Assembly (NCBI RefSeq): GCF_009792795.1 | Contig: NZ_VKHQ01000004.1 | Span: 118,651-182,650, forward strand | DNA: 64,000 bases | Source of the DNA: Cognatiluteimonas profundi | GTDB taxonomy: Bacteria; Pseudomonadota; Gammaproteobacteria; Xanthomonadales; Xanthomonadaceae | Direction of reading: 5' to 3' | Shown: in pieces, positions 54,838 to 63,612 of the stretch | How positions within the stretch are numbered: position 1 is the first letter of the stretch | Layout: each line of letters opens with the position of its first letter | Notes under the pieces: model-generated | What the model saw: only the letters and a program-made list of their open reading frames with translations | The model's database searches: none | Told to the model about the DNA's origin: nothing | Made by a program: the position numbers and the translations under genes

Positions 54838-56064
54838 ATGCAGAAGCAAACGACGACCGTGAACGTGGGCCCGCGCATGCTGGGCCAGGCCCCGCATCGC
54901 CTGATGTTCTTCATCGGCGCGAGCAACCTGATGCTGGCGATGGCGTGGTGGGCGACGTGGCTGCTGACCACGCGCTGGCCGCTGTTCGGCCTGCACCAGC
55001 CATCGCCCTACGCCGGTTGGCTGCATGCCTTCGTCATGCAATACCAGGTGCTGCCGAGTTTCTTCTTCGGTTTCCTGCTGACGACGTTCCCGCGCTGGAT
55101 GGGCCAGCCGGACATTCCGCGCTGGCGCTTCCTGCCCGTCGGGATCGGCCTGTTCGGCGGGCAACTGACCACGCTGGTGGGCGCGGTGTCGAATGACGTC
55201 GGCATCGTGGTCGGCGCCTTCATGACGCTCGCCGGATGGAGCGCAGGGCTGCTGGCGCTGGCGCAACCGCTGCTGCGCGAGACCGGCACGACTTGGCATG
55301 CGCGCTCGTGCTTCGCGGCGCTGCTGCTGGGTTGGATCGGATTGCTGGCGTGGATCGGCTTCCTGCTCGGTGCGTCGCCGCTGTGGGCATTCGCCAGCAT
55401 CAAGATCGGCAGCTTCGGCCTGCTGCTGCCGGTGTTCGTGACGGTGGCGCACCGGATGTTCCCGTTCTTCGCGGGCAGCGTCGTGGCGGGTTACAGGCAG
55501 TGGCGGCCGCTGTGGGTGCTGGCGGTCTTCTGGGCATTGGTGCTGTTGCACCTGGGCCTCGAACTCACGCATGGCTACCGCTGGTTGTGGTCGGCCGACC
55601 TCCCGCTGCTCGCGCTGACCGCGACGCTGCTCGTGCGCTGGTGGCCGCGCGGCCCGAAGCCGGCGATCCTGGCGGTGCTGTTCATTGCCCTGGCGTGGTT
55701 GCCCGTGGCATTCGCGCTGTATTCGGCACAGTCGATCGCGTATGCGGCGACCGGGATGTTCTGGCTCGGACGCGCGCCGGCGCACGCACTGTTCATCGGA
55801 TTTTTCGCCAGCGTGCTGGTCGCGATGGTGACGCGGGTGACGCAGGGCCATTCCGGCCGCCCCCTGGTCATGCCGCCGGTCGCATGGTTCGCCTTCGCCA
55901 CGATCCAGCTGGTCGCGGTCGTTCGCGTGATCGCGGAAATCGCGCCGGACCCGATGGCCTGGCAGGCGCTCGCCGCGTGCGGCTGGCTGCTGGCGTTCGC
56001 GCCGTGGGTCGCACGCATCGGCCGCATCTACCTGTCGCCACGCGCGGATGGCAAGCCCGGATGA
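54838..56064 (+). CDS. nnrS: NnrS-family membrane protein
   Basis: A 408-residue polytopic protein with about 12 hydrophobic helices and the typical His-rich segments (PHRLMFFIGASNLMLAMAWWATWL; WLHAFVMQYQVLPSFFFGFLLTTFPRWM; APAHALFIGFFASVLVAMVTRVTQGHSGR). NnrS proteins are heme- and copper-containing and relieve nitrosative stress by limiting dinitrosyl-iron formation. The gene follows norB and overlaps the next gene by ATGA, consistent with NO detoxification. Confidence 0.94.
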   Translation: MQKQTTTVNVGPRMLGQAPHRLMFFIGASNLMLAMAWWATWLLTTRWPLFGLHQPSPYAGWLHAFVMQYQVLPSFFFGFLLTTFPRWMGQPDIPRWRFLPVGIGLFGGQLTTLVGAVSNDVGIVVGAFMTLAGWSAGLLALAQPLLRETGTTWHARSCFAALLLGWIGLLAWIGFLLGASPLWAFASIKIGSFGLLLPVFVTVAHRMFPFFAGSVVAGYRQWRPLWVLAVFWALVLLHLGLELTHGYRWLWSADLPLLALTATLLVRWWPRGPKPAILAVLFIALAWLPVAFALYSAQSIAYAATGMFWLGRAPAHALFIGFFASVLVAMVTRVTQGHSGRPLVMPPVAWFAFATIQLVAVVRVIAEIAPDPMAWQALAACGWLLAFAPWVARIGRIYLSPRADGKPG

Positions 56065-56483
56065 GCGAGGCATCCGCACTGATGGCCTTCTACCCGCAGA
56101 TCAAGTGGGTGCATGTCGCGGCCATCTCCACCAGCGGTACGTTGTTCGCGCTGCGTGGCGCGCTGCTGCAGGCCGGCAAGCCGCGCTGGGCGATGGCGGC
56201 GCCGGTGCGCTACCTCAGCTACACGGTCGATACCGTGCTGCTGACGGCGGCACTGATGTTGCTGACGCTGCTGCCCGGGGCGATGTTCGCGAATGGCTGG
56301 CTGACCGTGAAGCTCTCGCTCGTCGTGCTCTACATCGTGCTGGGCGTGTTCGCGCTCAACCGGGCGACGACACCGCGTGGCCGCCTGCTGGCCTACCTGG
56401 CGGCGCTGGCGACGTTCGCCACGATCTACTCGATCGCCCGCAGCCACCAGCCGCTGGGCTGGTGGTGGATGTTGTCGCACTGA
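56061..56483 (+). CDS. SirB2-family membrane protein
   Basis: A 140-residue protein with four membrane helices. YPQIKWVHVAAISTSGTLFALRGALL at the N-terminus and WLTVKLSLVVLYIVLGVFALNRA later are hallmarks of SirB2. The conserved His pattern could bind heme or metal; the function is not known. The start overlaps the nnrS stop (ATGA), so it is in the NO-related operon. Confidence 0.9.
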   Translation: MSEASALMAFYPQIKWVHVAAISTSGTLFALRGALLQAGKPRWAMAAPVRYLSYTVDTVLLTAALMLLTLLPGAMFANGWLTVKLSLVVLYIVLGVFALNRATTPRGRLLAYLAALATFATIYSIARSHQPLGWWWMLSH

Positions 56484-56484
56484 C

Positions 56485-57720
56485 TCACTGCAGCCATGCC
56501 GCAATCGCGAACGCAGCCACCATCAGCACGATGCCCGGCAACAGCCTGAGGCCGTAACGCCGGCCACCGCTGACGAAGGCGAACACGAGCTTGGACGCGG
56601 AATTGGTGGCGAATGCCGCCAGCACCGCCGGGACCGCCGCCGCCGCATCGATGCGCCCGACCGCGACCAGGCGCGCGGCGCCGACCGCGGCGGCGTGCAC
56701 GTCGGCGATCCCGGATACCGCCAGCGTCGCGTTGAGTGCGGTGGGACCCAGCCACTGCAGCATGAGCGCCGACAACAGCATGACGCTGGCGACGACCGCC
56801 ACGAACACCAGCGCATGCCTGGGCTGGAAGGGGCGACCGATGGCGACGCTGGCGTCCGCGGACTGCCGCAGGCCTCGCCAGCCTGCGGCCGCCGCGAACA
56901 CCACGATGGCGACGCCAGCGGCGATCAGCGGCACGGCCAGCGCGCGCAGGAGATCGGGCGCCAGCAGTCCGGTCAACAGGGCGAGTTGCACGACCGTGCT
57001 CACGTTGGACAGCAATGCGGCATTCGCGCAGGCGGTGGCCAGCGCGGGTGCTTGTTTCGCACGCGAGCCGAGGCTGGCGATGGTGGCGGTACTGGACACG
57101 AAGCCGCCGGCAAAGCCCGCAAGCAGCAGGCCACGGCGCACGCCGAACAGTCGCAGCGCCACGTGGCCGGCGGCGTTGATCGCCATGACGATCACTGCCA
57201 GCGTCCACAACTGCCGCAGGTTGAGGACCTGCCACGGGTCGATCGCGCGGTCCGGCAACAGCGGCAGCACGATCGCGGCGGCGGCCGCCAGCAACAGCGC
57301 ATCGTGCAGTTCCTCCTCGCTCAGCACCTGGCTGACGAAACGATGCAGCCGCGACTTCGCGGCGAGCAGGATCGTGACGGTGACGCCGATGCCAGCGGCC
57401 AGCACCACCTCGCGCATCGCCAGCACGCCGAGCAGGAACACCACCAGCATCGCCACTTCGGTGGTCAGTCCGGGATCCTGGCTGCGACTGTGGCGATAGC
57501 TCGCCAGCGCGGCCAGCGCGACGAAGGCGCCGCCGACCGCCATGCCGACCTCGCCCACCAACGCGCCAATGCTGCCCGCCAACGCGATCAGCGCGAAGGT
57601 GCGGACGCCCGCGGCCCGCCGCGTCGCGCCTTCGCCCTTGCTGCGCTCGCGTTCGACACCGACCAGCAGGCCGACGCCAAGCGCCACCAGCAGTCCGGGC
57701 AATTCATCCATCGGCAACAT
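56485..57720 (-). CDS. MgtC/SapB plus DUF4010 membrane protein
   Basis: A 411-residue protein of about 12 helices. The N-terminal third is MgtC/SapB-like (LLVALGVGLLVGVERERSKG, AGVRTFALIALAGSIGALVG), and the C-terminal two thirds match DUF4010 (LLLAGFAGGFVSSTATIASLGSRAK). Its transport substrate is unknown. ATG 57720 was chosen, with 57711 as alternative; the frame open to 57912 lacks membrane character. It is convergent with the SirB2 gene, one base apart, and divergent from the alternative oxidase gene. Confidence 0.88.
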   Translation of the reverse strand: MLPMDELPGLLVALGVGLLVGVERERSKGEGATRRAAGVRTFALIALAGSIGALVGEVGMAVGGAFVALAALASYRHSRSQDPGLTTEVAMLVVFLLGVLAMREVVLAAGIGVTVTILLAAKSRLHRFVSQVLSEEELHDALLLAAAAAIVLPLLPDRAIDPWQVLNLRQLWTLAVIVMAINAAGHVALRLFGVRRGLLLAGFAGGFVSSTATIASLGSRAKQAPALATACANAALLSNVSTVVQLALLTGLLAPDLLRALAVPLIAAGVAIVVFAAAAGWRGLRQSADASVAIGRPFQPRHALVFVAVVASVMLLSALMLQWLGPTALNATLAVSGIADVHAAAVGAARLVAVGRIDAAAAVPAVLAAFATNSASKLVFAFVSGGRRYGLRLLPGIVLMVAAFAIAAWLQ

Positions 57721-57817
57721 GCATCGAGCTTGTGCCATCGACGCGCACCGGCGCAAGCCACGCGTGGATGACGCGACACCGGACGACGGCGCCGCGCAGC
57801 CACACGGGCGATCACGC

Positions 57818-57831
57818 TTGACCCAGGTCAT
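57818..57831. promoter_or_regulatory. FNR/ANR-type box before the alternative oxidase operon
   Basis: TTGACCCAGGTCAT matches TTGAY-N4-RTCAA except for the last base. A CATACAGT -10-like sequence near 57852-57859 lies at the spacing expected for activation from -41.5, leaving a leader of about 80 bases before the ATG at 57945. Confidence 0.7.
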
Positions 57832-57944
57832 GGTCGCGTCTTCACCCACTTCATACAGTGCGCATGCGGGCTCCGGATGCGAAAGCGCACATGTCCGCCG
57901 CCGGTCGCGCAAGGGCGCGCCCGCGCCATCATCGGAGAACAGAC

Positions 57945-58607
57945 ATGACCCCCCGCCTTCCCGTCGATCCCGCGATCCCCCTGGACATCCATCAACCGGC
58001 GCGCGACTGGTCCGACCACGTCGCGCTGGGCATCACGCGTGGCCTGCGCTTACTCGCGGATACCTTCTTCGCCAAGCGCTACGGCAATCGCGCGATCGTG
58101 CTGGAAACCGTCGCCGCCGTGCCCGGCATGGTCGGCGCCGCACTGATCCACCTGCGCTGCCTGCGCTGGATGCGCGATGACGAAGGCTGGATCCGCACGT
58201 TGATGGACGAAGCCGAGAACGAGCGCATGCACCTGATGACCTTCATCGCGGTCGCGCGGCCGAACTGGCTGGAGCGCTCGCTGGTGCTGGTGGCGCAGGC
58301 GTTCTTCTTCACCTTTTTCCTGCTGCTCTACATCGTCTCGGCGCGCACCGCGCACCGACTGGTTGGCTACTTCGAGGAGCAGGCCGTCGTCAGCTATACC
58401 CAGTACCTGGAGGAGATCGACTCCGGCCGCGTGGAAAACGTCGCCGCGCCGCAGATCGCGATCGCGTACTGGCGCCTGCCTGCCAGTGCACGCCTGCGCG
58501 ACGTCGTGCTCGCGGTGCGCAACGACGAGGCCGGGCATCGCGACGTCAACCATGGGTTTGCCGAGCAGCTGCGTCCGGCAGCGGCCCAGCGCATCCAGCG
58601 CGCGTGA
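57945..58607 (+). CDS. aox: Alternative oxidase (diiron ubiquinol oxidase)
   Basis: AOX passes electrons from ubiquinol directly to oxygen without proton pumping; it is not blocked by cyanide and, in other bacteria, withstands NO. The 220-residue product has all diiron motifs in order: LETVAAVPGMV (near residue 52), DEAENERMHLM (near 89), QYLEEIDSG (near 153) and RNDEAGHRDVNH (near 190). Two hydrophobic segments make it a monotopic membrane protein (LVLVAQAFFFTFFLLLYIVS). A GGAGA site precedes ATG 57945. The gene opens a three-gene operon with two PLP enzymes and lies beside norB and nnrS under an FNR-type box. Bacterial AOX genes are uncommon. Confidence 0.94.
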   Translation: MTPRLPVDPAIPLDIHQPARDWSDHVALGITRGLRLLADTFFAKRYGNRAIVLETVAAVPGMVGAALIHLRCLRWMRDDEGWIRTLMDEAENERMHLMTFIAVARPNWLERSLVLVAQAFFFTFFLLLYIVSARTAHRLVGYFEEQAVVSYTQYLEEIDSGRVENVAAPQIAIAYWRLPASARLRDVVLAVRNDEAGHRDVNHGFAEQLRPAAAQRIQRA

Positions 58608-58631
58608 CCGCGCCCCGGACGCCGGCTGGCC

Positions 58632-60692
58632 ATGACCATGCGTGACGGCGCATCGCAGGCGACGACAACGATCGCATCGCAGGGTTGCGATGCGTCGCCT
58701 GCGCCCGATGGCGATCCCGCGGATCCGGCGCGGCGCATGCTCGACGCCTGCTTCCTCGGCCCATACGCCGAGAACGACGGCATGCTCGAGCGGCTGGTCG
58801 TGGAATTCCTGCGCGACCACGTGTACTGGCGCCGCAACTTCCATCCCGAGGATCCGCCGGCGATCCCGACAACGGCCGCGCAACACCCGGAATACCAGGC
58901 CTTCGAAGCGCGCCTGCGGCGTGAGCTGCACCAGCTGTCCGCCGCGCTGAAGAAATCGGTGCCCTTCCACAGCCCGCGCTACATGGGCCACATGGTGTCG
59001 GACCTGCTGATCCCTGGATTGGCGGCGCAGATGCTGACCCTGCCCTACAACCCGAACAACGTCAGCGAGGATGCGGCGCCCGTCACCGTCGACATGGAGG
59101 TGCAGGTCGGCCTGCAGCTGGCGCGGATGCTGGGTTATCCCGACGACACGACGCGCGTGGACTGCGCATTCGGACATCTCACCTCGGGCGGTACGCTCGC
59201 CAATTACCAGGCGCTGCGGCTGGCGCTGGCGTTGAAGGCATTCCCGGTGGCCTTGCGTGCCGCGAACGTGCCGGATCTCACGCTCCCGGACGACGACTGG
59301 GCCGCATTCAACCTGGGGCACGACGGCGGCATCGCGCTGCTGGAAGCATGGACCGCGTGGCTCGCCAGCCTGGACAACGCCGCGCGGCGCGAGTGGCGCG
59401 AGCGCGTGCAGGCGCAGCGGCTCGAGCATCTGGGCCTGGTCGAATTCCATGCCCGGCATCCATCGTTGCGCGTGCCGCGGGTGCTGGCGCCGATCACCGC
59501 GCATTACTCCTGGAGCAAGGGCCTCAAGCTGCTTGGGCTTGGCCGCGACCAACTGCAGTTGCTGCCCGAGCGCGGCATGCGACTGGACGCCGACGCACTG
59601 GCCGAAGCGCTCGATGCCTGCGCGCGCACGCGCCAGCCCGTGCTCATGGTCGTCGCCGTGCTGGGCACGACCGAATACGGCACGGTGGATCCGGTCGATG
59701 CGGTCGTCGACGCGCGCGATCGCTGGCTGTCGCGCGGCCTGGGCTTCGGCGTACATGTCGATGCCGCCTGGGGCGGCTACCTCGCGACGTTGTTCCGCAA
59801 CGCCGATGGCAGCCTGCGCACGCGCGATGAAGTCGGCAAGGGTTTCCGGCGCTTTCCGCAACCGGAAGTGCATGCCGCGTTCGCGGCGCTGGCGCGCACC
59901 GATTCGATCACCGTCGACCCGCACAAGCTGGGCTACCTGCCTTACGGCGCCGGCGCCTTCATCGCCCGCGACCACCGGCCGATGGCATTGCTTGCCGAGG
60001 CGGCCGACTACGTCTTCCACGGCACCACCGCCGACGACTACCTGGCGCGCTACCGGCAGCTGGGGCAGTTCATCCCGGAAGGCTCGAAATCCGGCGCTGC
60101 CGCCGCCGCGGTCTACGTCACCCACAAGGTCCTGCCGCTGGACCATGCGCACTTCGGCCTGCTGCCGCGACAGACGGTGCTCGCCGCCGAAGCATTCGAC
60201 GCGCGTGCGGCGGTGTTCGCCCGCGAGGTTGCCGACGTAGTGCACGCCAGGGTGCCATTCGCACCGGACAGCAACCTGGTGTGCCTGGCATTGAATCCGG
60301 TCGGCAACACCGACATCGCACGCGCCAACGCCTTCGTGCGCGCGCTGCACGACGAGCTGCGCAGCGACCCGCGCCAGCCGCTGCAGCTCAAGCAGTTCTT
60401 CGGTTCTGTCACCACGCTGCGCGCCGAGGCGATGGGCCCGCGCCAGATGCAGCGCATCCTCGACGCGATCGGCCTCGACGCGATCGGCCTCGACGCGATC
60501 GGCCTCGATGCAGCCGGCCTGCCGTCCGCCACCGCGGGCGCGGACGGCGATGCGGATCGGCTGGTGATCCTGCGCCACACGCTGATGAACCCTTACCTCA
60601 TCGATCGCGAGAACGGCATCAGCTACATCGACCTGTACTTCGAGCATCTCCAGCGCCGGGTGCGGGCGTTGTTGTCGGGGGGCTGGCAGTGA
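58632..60692 (+). CDS. Group II pyridoxal-dependent decarboxylase
   Basis: A 686-residue cytoplasmic PLP enzyme of the glutamate/aromatic amino-acid decarboxylase fold. The PLP lysine is K432 in SITVDPHKLGYLPYGAG. GFGVHVDAAWGGYLAT carries the cofactor Asp, and FIPEGSKSGAAAAAVYVTHKVLPL is like bacterial tyrosine decarboxylases, also in the greater length. The substrate is not certain; tyrosine, another aromatic amino acid or glutamate are possible. A 15-bp repeat near the end adds DAIGL units. It starts 24 bases after the aox stop and its own stop overlaps the next start (GTGA), so the three genes form an operon. Confidence 0.88.
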   Translation: MTMRDGASQATTTIASQGCDASPAPDGDPADPARRMLDACFLGPYAENDGMLERLVVEFLRDHVYWRRNFHPEDPPAIPTTAAQHPEYQAFEARLRRELHQLSAALKKSVPFHSPRYMGHMVSDLLIPGLAAQMLTLPYNPNNVSEDAAPVTVDMEVQVGLQLARMLGYPDDTTRVDCAFGHLTSGGTLANYQALRLALALKAFPVALRAANVPDLTLPDDDWAAFNLGHDGGIALLEAWTAWLASLDNAARREWRERVQAQRLEHLGLVEFHARHPSLRVPRVLAPITAHYSWSKGLKLLGLGRDQLQLLPERGMRLDADALAEALDACARTRQPVLMVVAVLGTTEYGTVDPVDAVVDARDRWLSRGLGFGVHVDAAWGGYLATLFRNADGSLRTRDEVGKGFRRFPQPEVHAAFAALARTDSITVDPHKLGYLPYGAGAFIARDHRPMALLAEAADYVFHGTTADDYLARYRQLGQFIPEGSKSGAAAAAVYVTHKVLPLDHAHFGLLPRQTVLAAEAFDARAAVFAREVADVVHARVPFAPDSNLVCLALNPVGNTDIARANAFVRALHDELRSDPRQPLQLKQFFGSVTTLRAEAMGPRQMQRILDAIGLDAIGLDAIGLDAAGLPSATAGADGDADRLVILRHTLMNPYLIDRENGISYIDLYFEHLQRRVRALLSGGWQ
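60462..60521 (+). repeat. 15-bp tandem repeat inside the decarboxylase gene
   Basis: GACGCGATCGGCCTC is repeated three times exactly (60462-60506) and a fourth time with changes (60507-60521), encoding DAIGL-DAIGL-DAIGL-DAAGL. The unit length keeps the frame, so copy-number changes would only lengthen or shorten a loop near residue 611-630. Confidence 0.9.
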
Positions 60693-61807
60693 CGTCGCTG
60701 CACCCTGTCATCGCGACACCCGGCGGCGCGGCGCAGGCACGCGCCTGGAGCAACCACGCGTTGCTGCTGCTGCGCCGCGAAGCCGCGCGCTCGGCCGACA
60801 CGCACCTGCTGCACCTGGATATCCCGGCCTTCCGTGACATCCGCCTGTACTTCAAGGACGAGTCCTCGCATCCGACCGGCAGCCTGAAGCATCGACTGGC
60901 GCGATCGCTGTTCCTGTACGCGCTGTGCAATGGACGCCTGCAGGCCGGCCAGGCCGTGGTCGACGCGTCGTCGGGCAGCACGGCGATTTCGGAGGCGTGG
61001 TTCGCACGGATGCTCGGATTGCACTTCATCGCGGTGATGCCGGCATGCACCGCGCCACGCAAGATCGCCGACGTGCAGGCGCTTGGCGGCCAGTGCGACC
61101 TGGTCGACGACCCCGCCGACGTGCATGCGCGTGCTGCCTGGCATGCCGCGCGCGGCGCCTGCCACCTCGATCAGTTCGGCCTGGCCGAACGCGCGACCGA
61201 CTGGCGCGGCAACAACAACATCGCCGAATCGATCCTGGGGCAGCTGGAGCAGGAAGCGGATCGAGAGCCCGAATGGATCGTCTGTGGTGCGGGCACCGGC
61301 GGTACATCGGCGACCATCGGCCGCTATGTGCGCTATCGCGGCCTGCGCACGCGGCTGTGCGTCGCCGAGCCGACCGGCGGCGCCTTCGCGCAGGGCTGGC
61401 GCAGCGGCGACCGCGCCGCCCGCGCCAGTCGCCCGACCGTCATCGAGGGCATCGGCCGCAGTGGCGTCGAGCCCGGCTTCCTGTTCGACATCGTCGACGA
61501 CGTCATCGAAGTGCCGGACGAGGCATCCATCGCCGCGGCATGGGAACTGGAACGCCTGTTCGGCCGGCGCTACGGCGGCTCGTCCGGGACCAACCTCGTC
61601 GCCTGCCTGCAACTTGCCGCGCGCATGCATGCACGCGGGCAGCGCGGCAGCATCGTCAGCCTGCTGTGCGATCGCGGCGAGCGCTACGACGGGACATTGT
61701 TCAACCCGGACTGGCTGCGCAGCCGGCAGCTCGACATCGCACCGTGGAGCGCGGCCCTGGAGGCGACGCTGGCGGACGGCCGCTGGTACGACGTCGCGCC
61801 CGGATAA
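60689..61807 (+). CDS. PLP-dependent cysteine-synthase-family enzyme
   Basis: A 372-residue fold-type II PLP enzyme starting at GTG 60689, overlapping the decarboxylase stop. The cofactor lysine is in DESSHPTGSLKHRLA. DASSGSTAISEAWFARMLGL is the substrate loop, CGAGTGGTSATIGRY binds phosphate, and GGSSGTNLVACLQLA is at the C-terminal side. Relatives are annotated as cysteine synthase-like or beta-substituting enzymes, and the exact reaction is unknown. Coupling to a decarboxylase and an alternative oxidase is unusual. Confidence 0.88.
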   Translation: MTSLHPVIATPGGAAQARAWSNHALLLLRREAARSADTHLLHLDIPAFRDIRLYFKDESSHPTGSLKHRLARSLFLYALCNGRLQAGQAVVDASSGSTAISEAWFARMLGLHFIAVMPACTAPRKIADVQALGGQCDLVDDPADVHARAAWHAARGACHLDQFGLAERATDWRGNNNIAESILGQLEQEADREPEWIVCGAGTGGTSATIGRYVRYRGLRTRLCVAEPTGGAFAQGWRSGDRAARASRPTVIEGIGRSGVEPGFLFDIVDDVIEVPDEASIAAAWELERLFGRRYGGSSGTNLVACLQLAARMHARGQRGSIVSLLCDRGERYDGTLFNPDWLRSRQLDIAPWSAALEATLADGRWYDVAPG

Positions 61808-61830
61808 GGATGTTGCAGGACTGGACGGGG

Positions 61831-62292
61831 TTACTCAGCTCCGATCTGCCAATCCGGGTCATCGAACAACGCTGGATAACGCTGCAGTGCAAGACGCATC
61901 GGCGCGATCGCCGCCACGTCGGCCGGGTCTGACTGGATCGCCTGCGCGCCCCGCATCAGCTCGGCCAGGATCGGATGCAGCGCGGCATCGGCCTTTGGTG
62001 CGAGCTTGCAGTGCGACACCACGAAGCCGACGTCACGCTCGATGTCCCCGGCGAGCACGACCGCCTGCTGCGGACCGATGTGGCCATGCTGGTAATGCTC
62101 CAGGCCGAGGACTTCACGCCGGATCCGGCCCATTCCCTCGCGTAGTGCCGGGTCGGCCTTCCACCGCGCCGTCGCTGCTTCGGTGCCGGTGGACGGCGCG
62201 ACAACGACGTCGTGCGCATGGGTCTGCGCCAGTGAGGTCGCGGACACCGCCAGCAACGCGGTGGCGACAACAGACAGGATTCTCGTGGCCAT
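61831..62292 (-). CDS. Small exported protein (DnrO-like family)
   Basis: A 153-residue protein with an N-terminal signal peptide (MATRILSVVATALLAVSATSLAQT) and a helical mature part with a His-rich start (HAHDVVV), WKADPALREGMGRIRREV, then LEHYQHGHIGPQQAVVLAGDIERDVGFVVSHCKLAPKADAALHPILAEL. It resembles a proteobacterial family that has been labelled DnrO protein, whose role is unknown. Conserved His and a single Cys could bind metal or heme, but there is no CxxCH. The FNR-type box at 62359-62372 lies 73 bases upstream of the start, so it seems to belong to the same regulon. Confidence 0.72.
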   Translation of the reverse strand: MATRILSVVATALLAVSATSLAQTHAHDVVVAPSTGTEAATARWKADPALREGMGRIRREVLGLEHYQHGHIGPQQAVVLAGDIERDVGFVVSHCKLAPKADAALHPILAELMRGAQAIQSDPADVAAIAPMRLALQRYPALFDDPDWQIGAE

Positions 62293-62358
62293 GTCGATTC
62301 CCTCATGTGGCCATCAGTGGCCACCGGGGCATCCTCGCGCCGGCACGTACCGGCGTCC

Positions 62359-62372
62359 ATGACCCAGGTCAA
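62359..62372. promoter_or_regulatory. FNR/ANR-type box before the small exported protein gene
   Basis: ATGACCCAGGTCAA (reverse strand TTGACCTGGGTCAT) fits the same pattern as the box before the alternative oxidase. It lies between fabB and the minus-strand gene at 62292, and can only serve the latter. Confidence 0.65.
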
Positions 62373-62384
62373 CCGCGCGACGCG

Positions 62385-63611
62385 TCAATCCAGCTTGCGG
62401 AACACCAGCGTGCCGTTGGTGCCGCCAAATCCGAAGCTGTTGGACATCACCGTGCGCAGTTGCGCGTCGCGGCTCTCGCGCAGGATCGGGAAGCCTTCCG
62501 CACGCGGATCGAGCTGCTCGATGTTCGCCGAGCCGGCAGCGAAGCCGCCCTGCATCATCAGCAGGCAATAGATCGCTTCCTGCACGCTGGCGGCGCCGAG
62601 CGAATGCCCCGACAGCCCCTTGGTCGACGACAGCGGCGGCACCTGTCCACCGAAGGCCTCGCGCACGGCTTCCAGCTCGACCAGGTCGCCCAGTGGCGTC
62701 GAGGTGCCGTGCGTGTTGAGGTAGTCGATCGGCGTGTCGACGCCGGCCATCGCCATCTGCATGCAGCGCACCGCGCCTTCGCCCGATGGCGCCACCATGT
62801 CGACGCCGTCGGATGTCACCCCATAGCCGACAAGCTCGGCGTGGATGCGCGCACCGCGTGCGACGGCATGGTCGTAGTCCTCGAGCACCAGCATGCCGCC
62901 GCCGCCAGCGATGACGAAGCCGTCGCGGCCGACATCGTATGGCCGCGAGGCGGTGGCGGGGGTGTCGTTGTGGTGCGTGGACAGCGCGCCCATCGCATCG
63001 AACTGCGAGGTCATGCCCCAGGCCGCCTCTTCGCCGCCGCCGGCGAGGACGACGTCCTGCATGCCGTGGCGGATCATGTCGGCGGCCGCGCCGATGCAGT
63101 GCGCCGACGTCGCGCAGGCCGCGGAGATCGAATAACTCACGCCACGGATCCCGAACGCGGTCGCCAGGTTCGCCGACACCGTCGAGCACATCGTGCGCGG
63201 AACCATGTACGGGCCGATCTTGCGCACGCCGCGATTGCGCAGCAGGTCGCCGGTCTCGATCTGCCAGTACGGTGAGCCGCCGCCGGAGCCGGCGATGACG
63301 CCGGTGCGCGGATGGTGCACGTGCTCGTCCTGCAGGCCGGCATCGGCGATCGCATCACGCATCGCGATGTAGCTGTACGCGGCGGCGTCGCCCATGAAAC
63401 GCTTGAGCTTGCGGTCGATCTGGCCTTCCAGGTCGATGTCCGGGACGCCGGCGACCTGGCTGCGCATGCCGAGTTCGGCGTATTCCGGGATGAAGCGGAT
63501 CCCCGACCGCAACGTACGCAGCGATGCGGTCACGCTGGACTGGTCGTTGCCCAGGCAGGACACGATACCCATGCCGGTGACGACGACGCGCTTGTGCGAT
63601 GCCTGTGCCAC
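62385..63611 (-). CDS. fabB: Beta-ketoacyl-ACP synthase I
   Basis: FabB elongates acyl-ACP and is required for unsaturated fatty-acid synthesis. The 408-residue product starts at a GTG reading (M)[22 protein letters not shown]. It has the active-site Cys in [14 protein letters not shown] and the catalytic His residues in [12 protein letters not shown] and [16 protein letters not shown]. It lies directly behind fabA with one base between stop and start, the classical fabAB order. Confidence 0.95.
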   Translation of the reverse strand: MAQASHKRVVVTGMGIVSCLGNDQSSVTASLRTLRSGIRFIPEYAELGMRSQVAGVPDIDLEGQIDRKLKRFMGDAAAYSYIAMRDAIADAGLQDEHVHHPRTGVIAGSGGGSPYWQIETGDLLRNRGVRKIGPYMVPRTMCSTVSANLATAFGIRGVSYSISAACATSAHCIGAAADMIRHGMQDVVLAGGGEEAAWGMTSQFDAMGALSTHHNDTPATASRPYDVGRDGFVIAGGGGMLVLEDYDHAVARGARIHAELVGYGVTSDGVDMVAPSGEGAVRCMQMAMAGVDTPIDYLNTHGTSTPLGDLVELEAVREAFGGQVPPLSSTKGLSGHSLGAASVQEAIYCLLMMQGGFAAGSANIEQLDPRAEGFPILRESRDAQLRTVMSNSFGFGGTNGTLVFRKLD

Positions 63612-63612
63612 G

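Noticed and set aside
58050..60647. 865-codon minus-strand frame over aox and the decarboxylase
   Set aside because: The two plus-strand genes have full catalytic motifs; the reverse frame has none.
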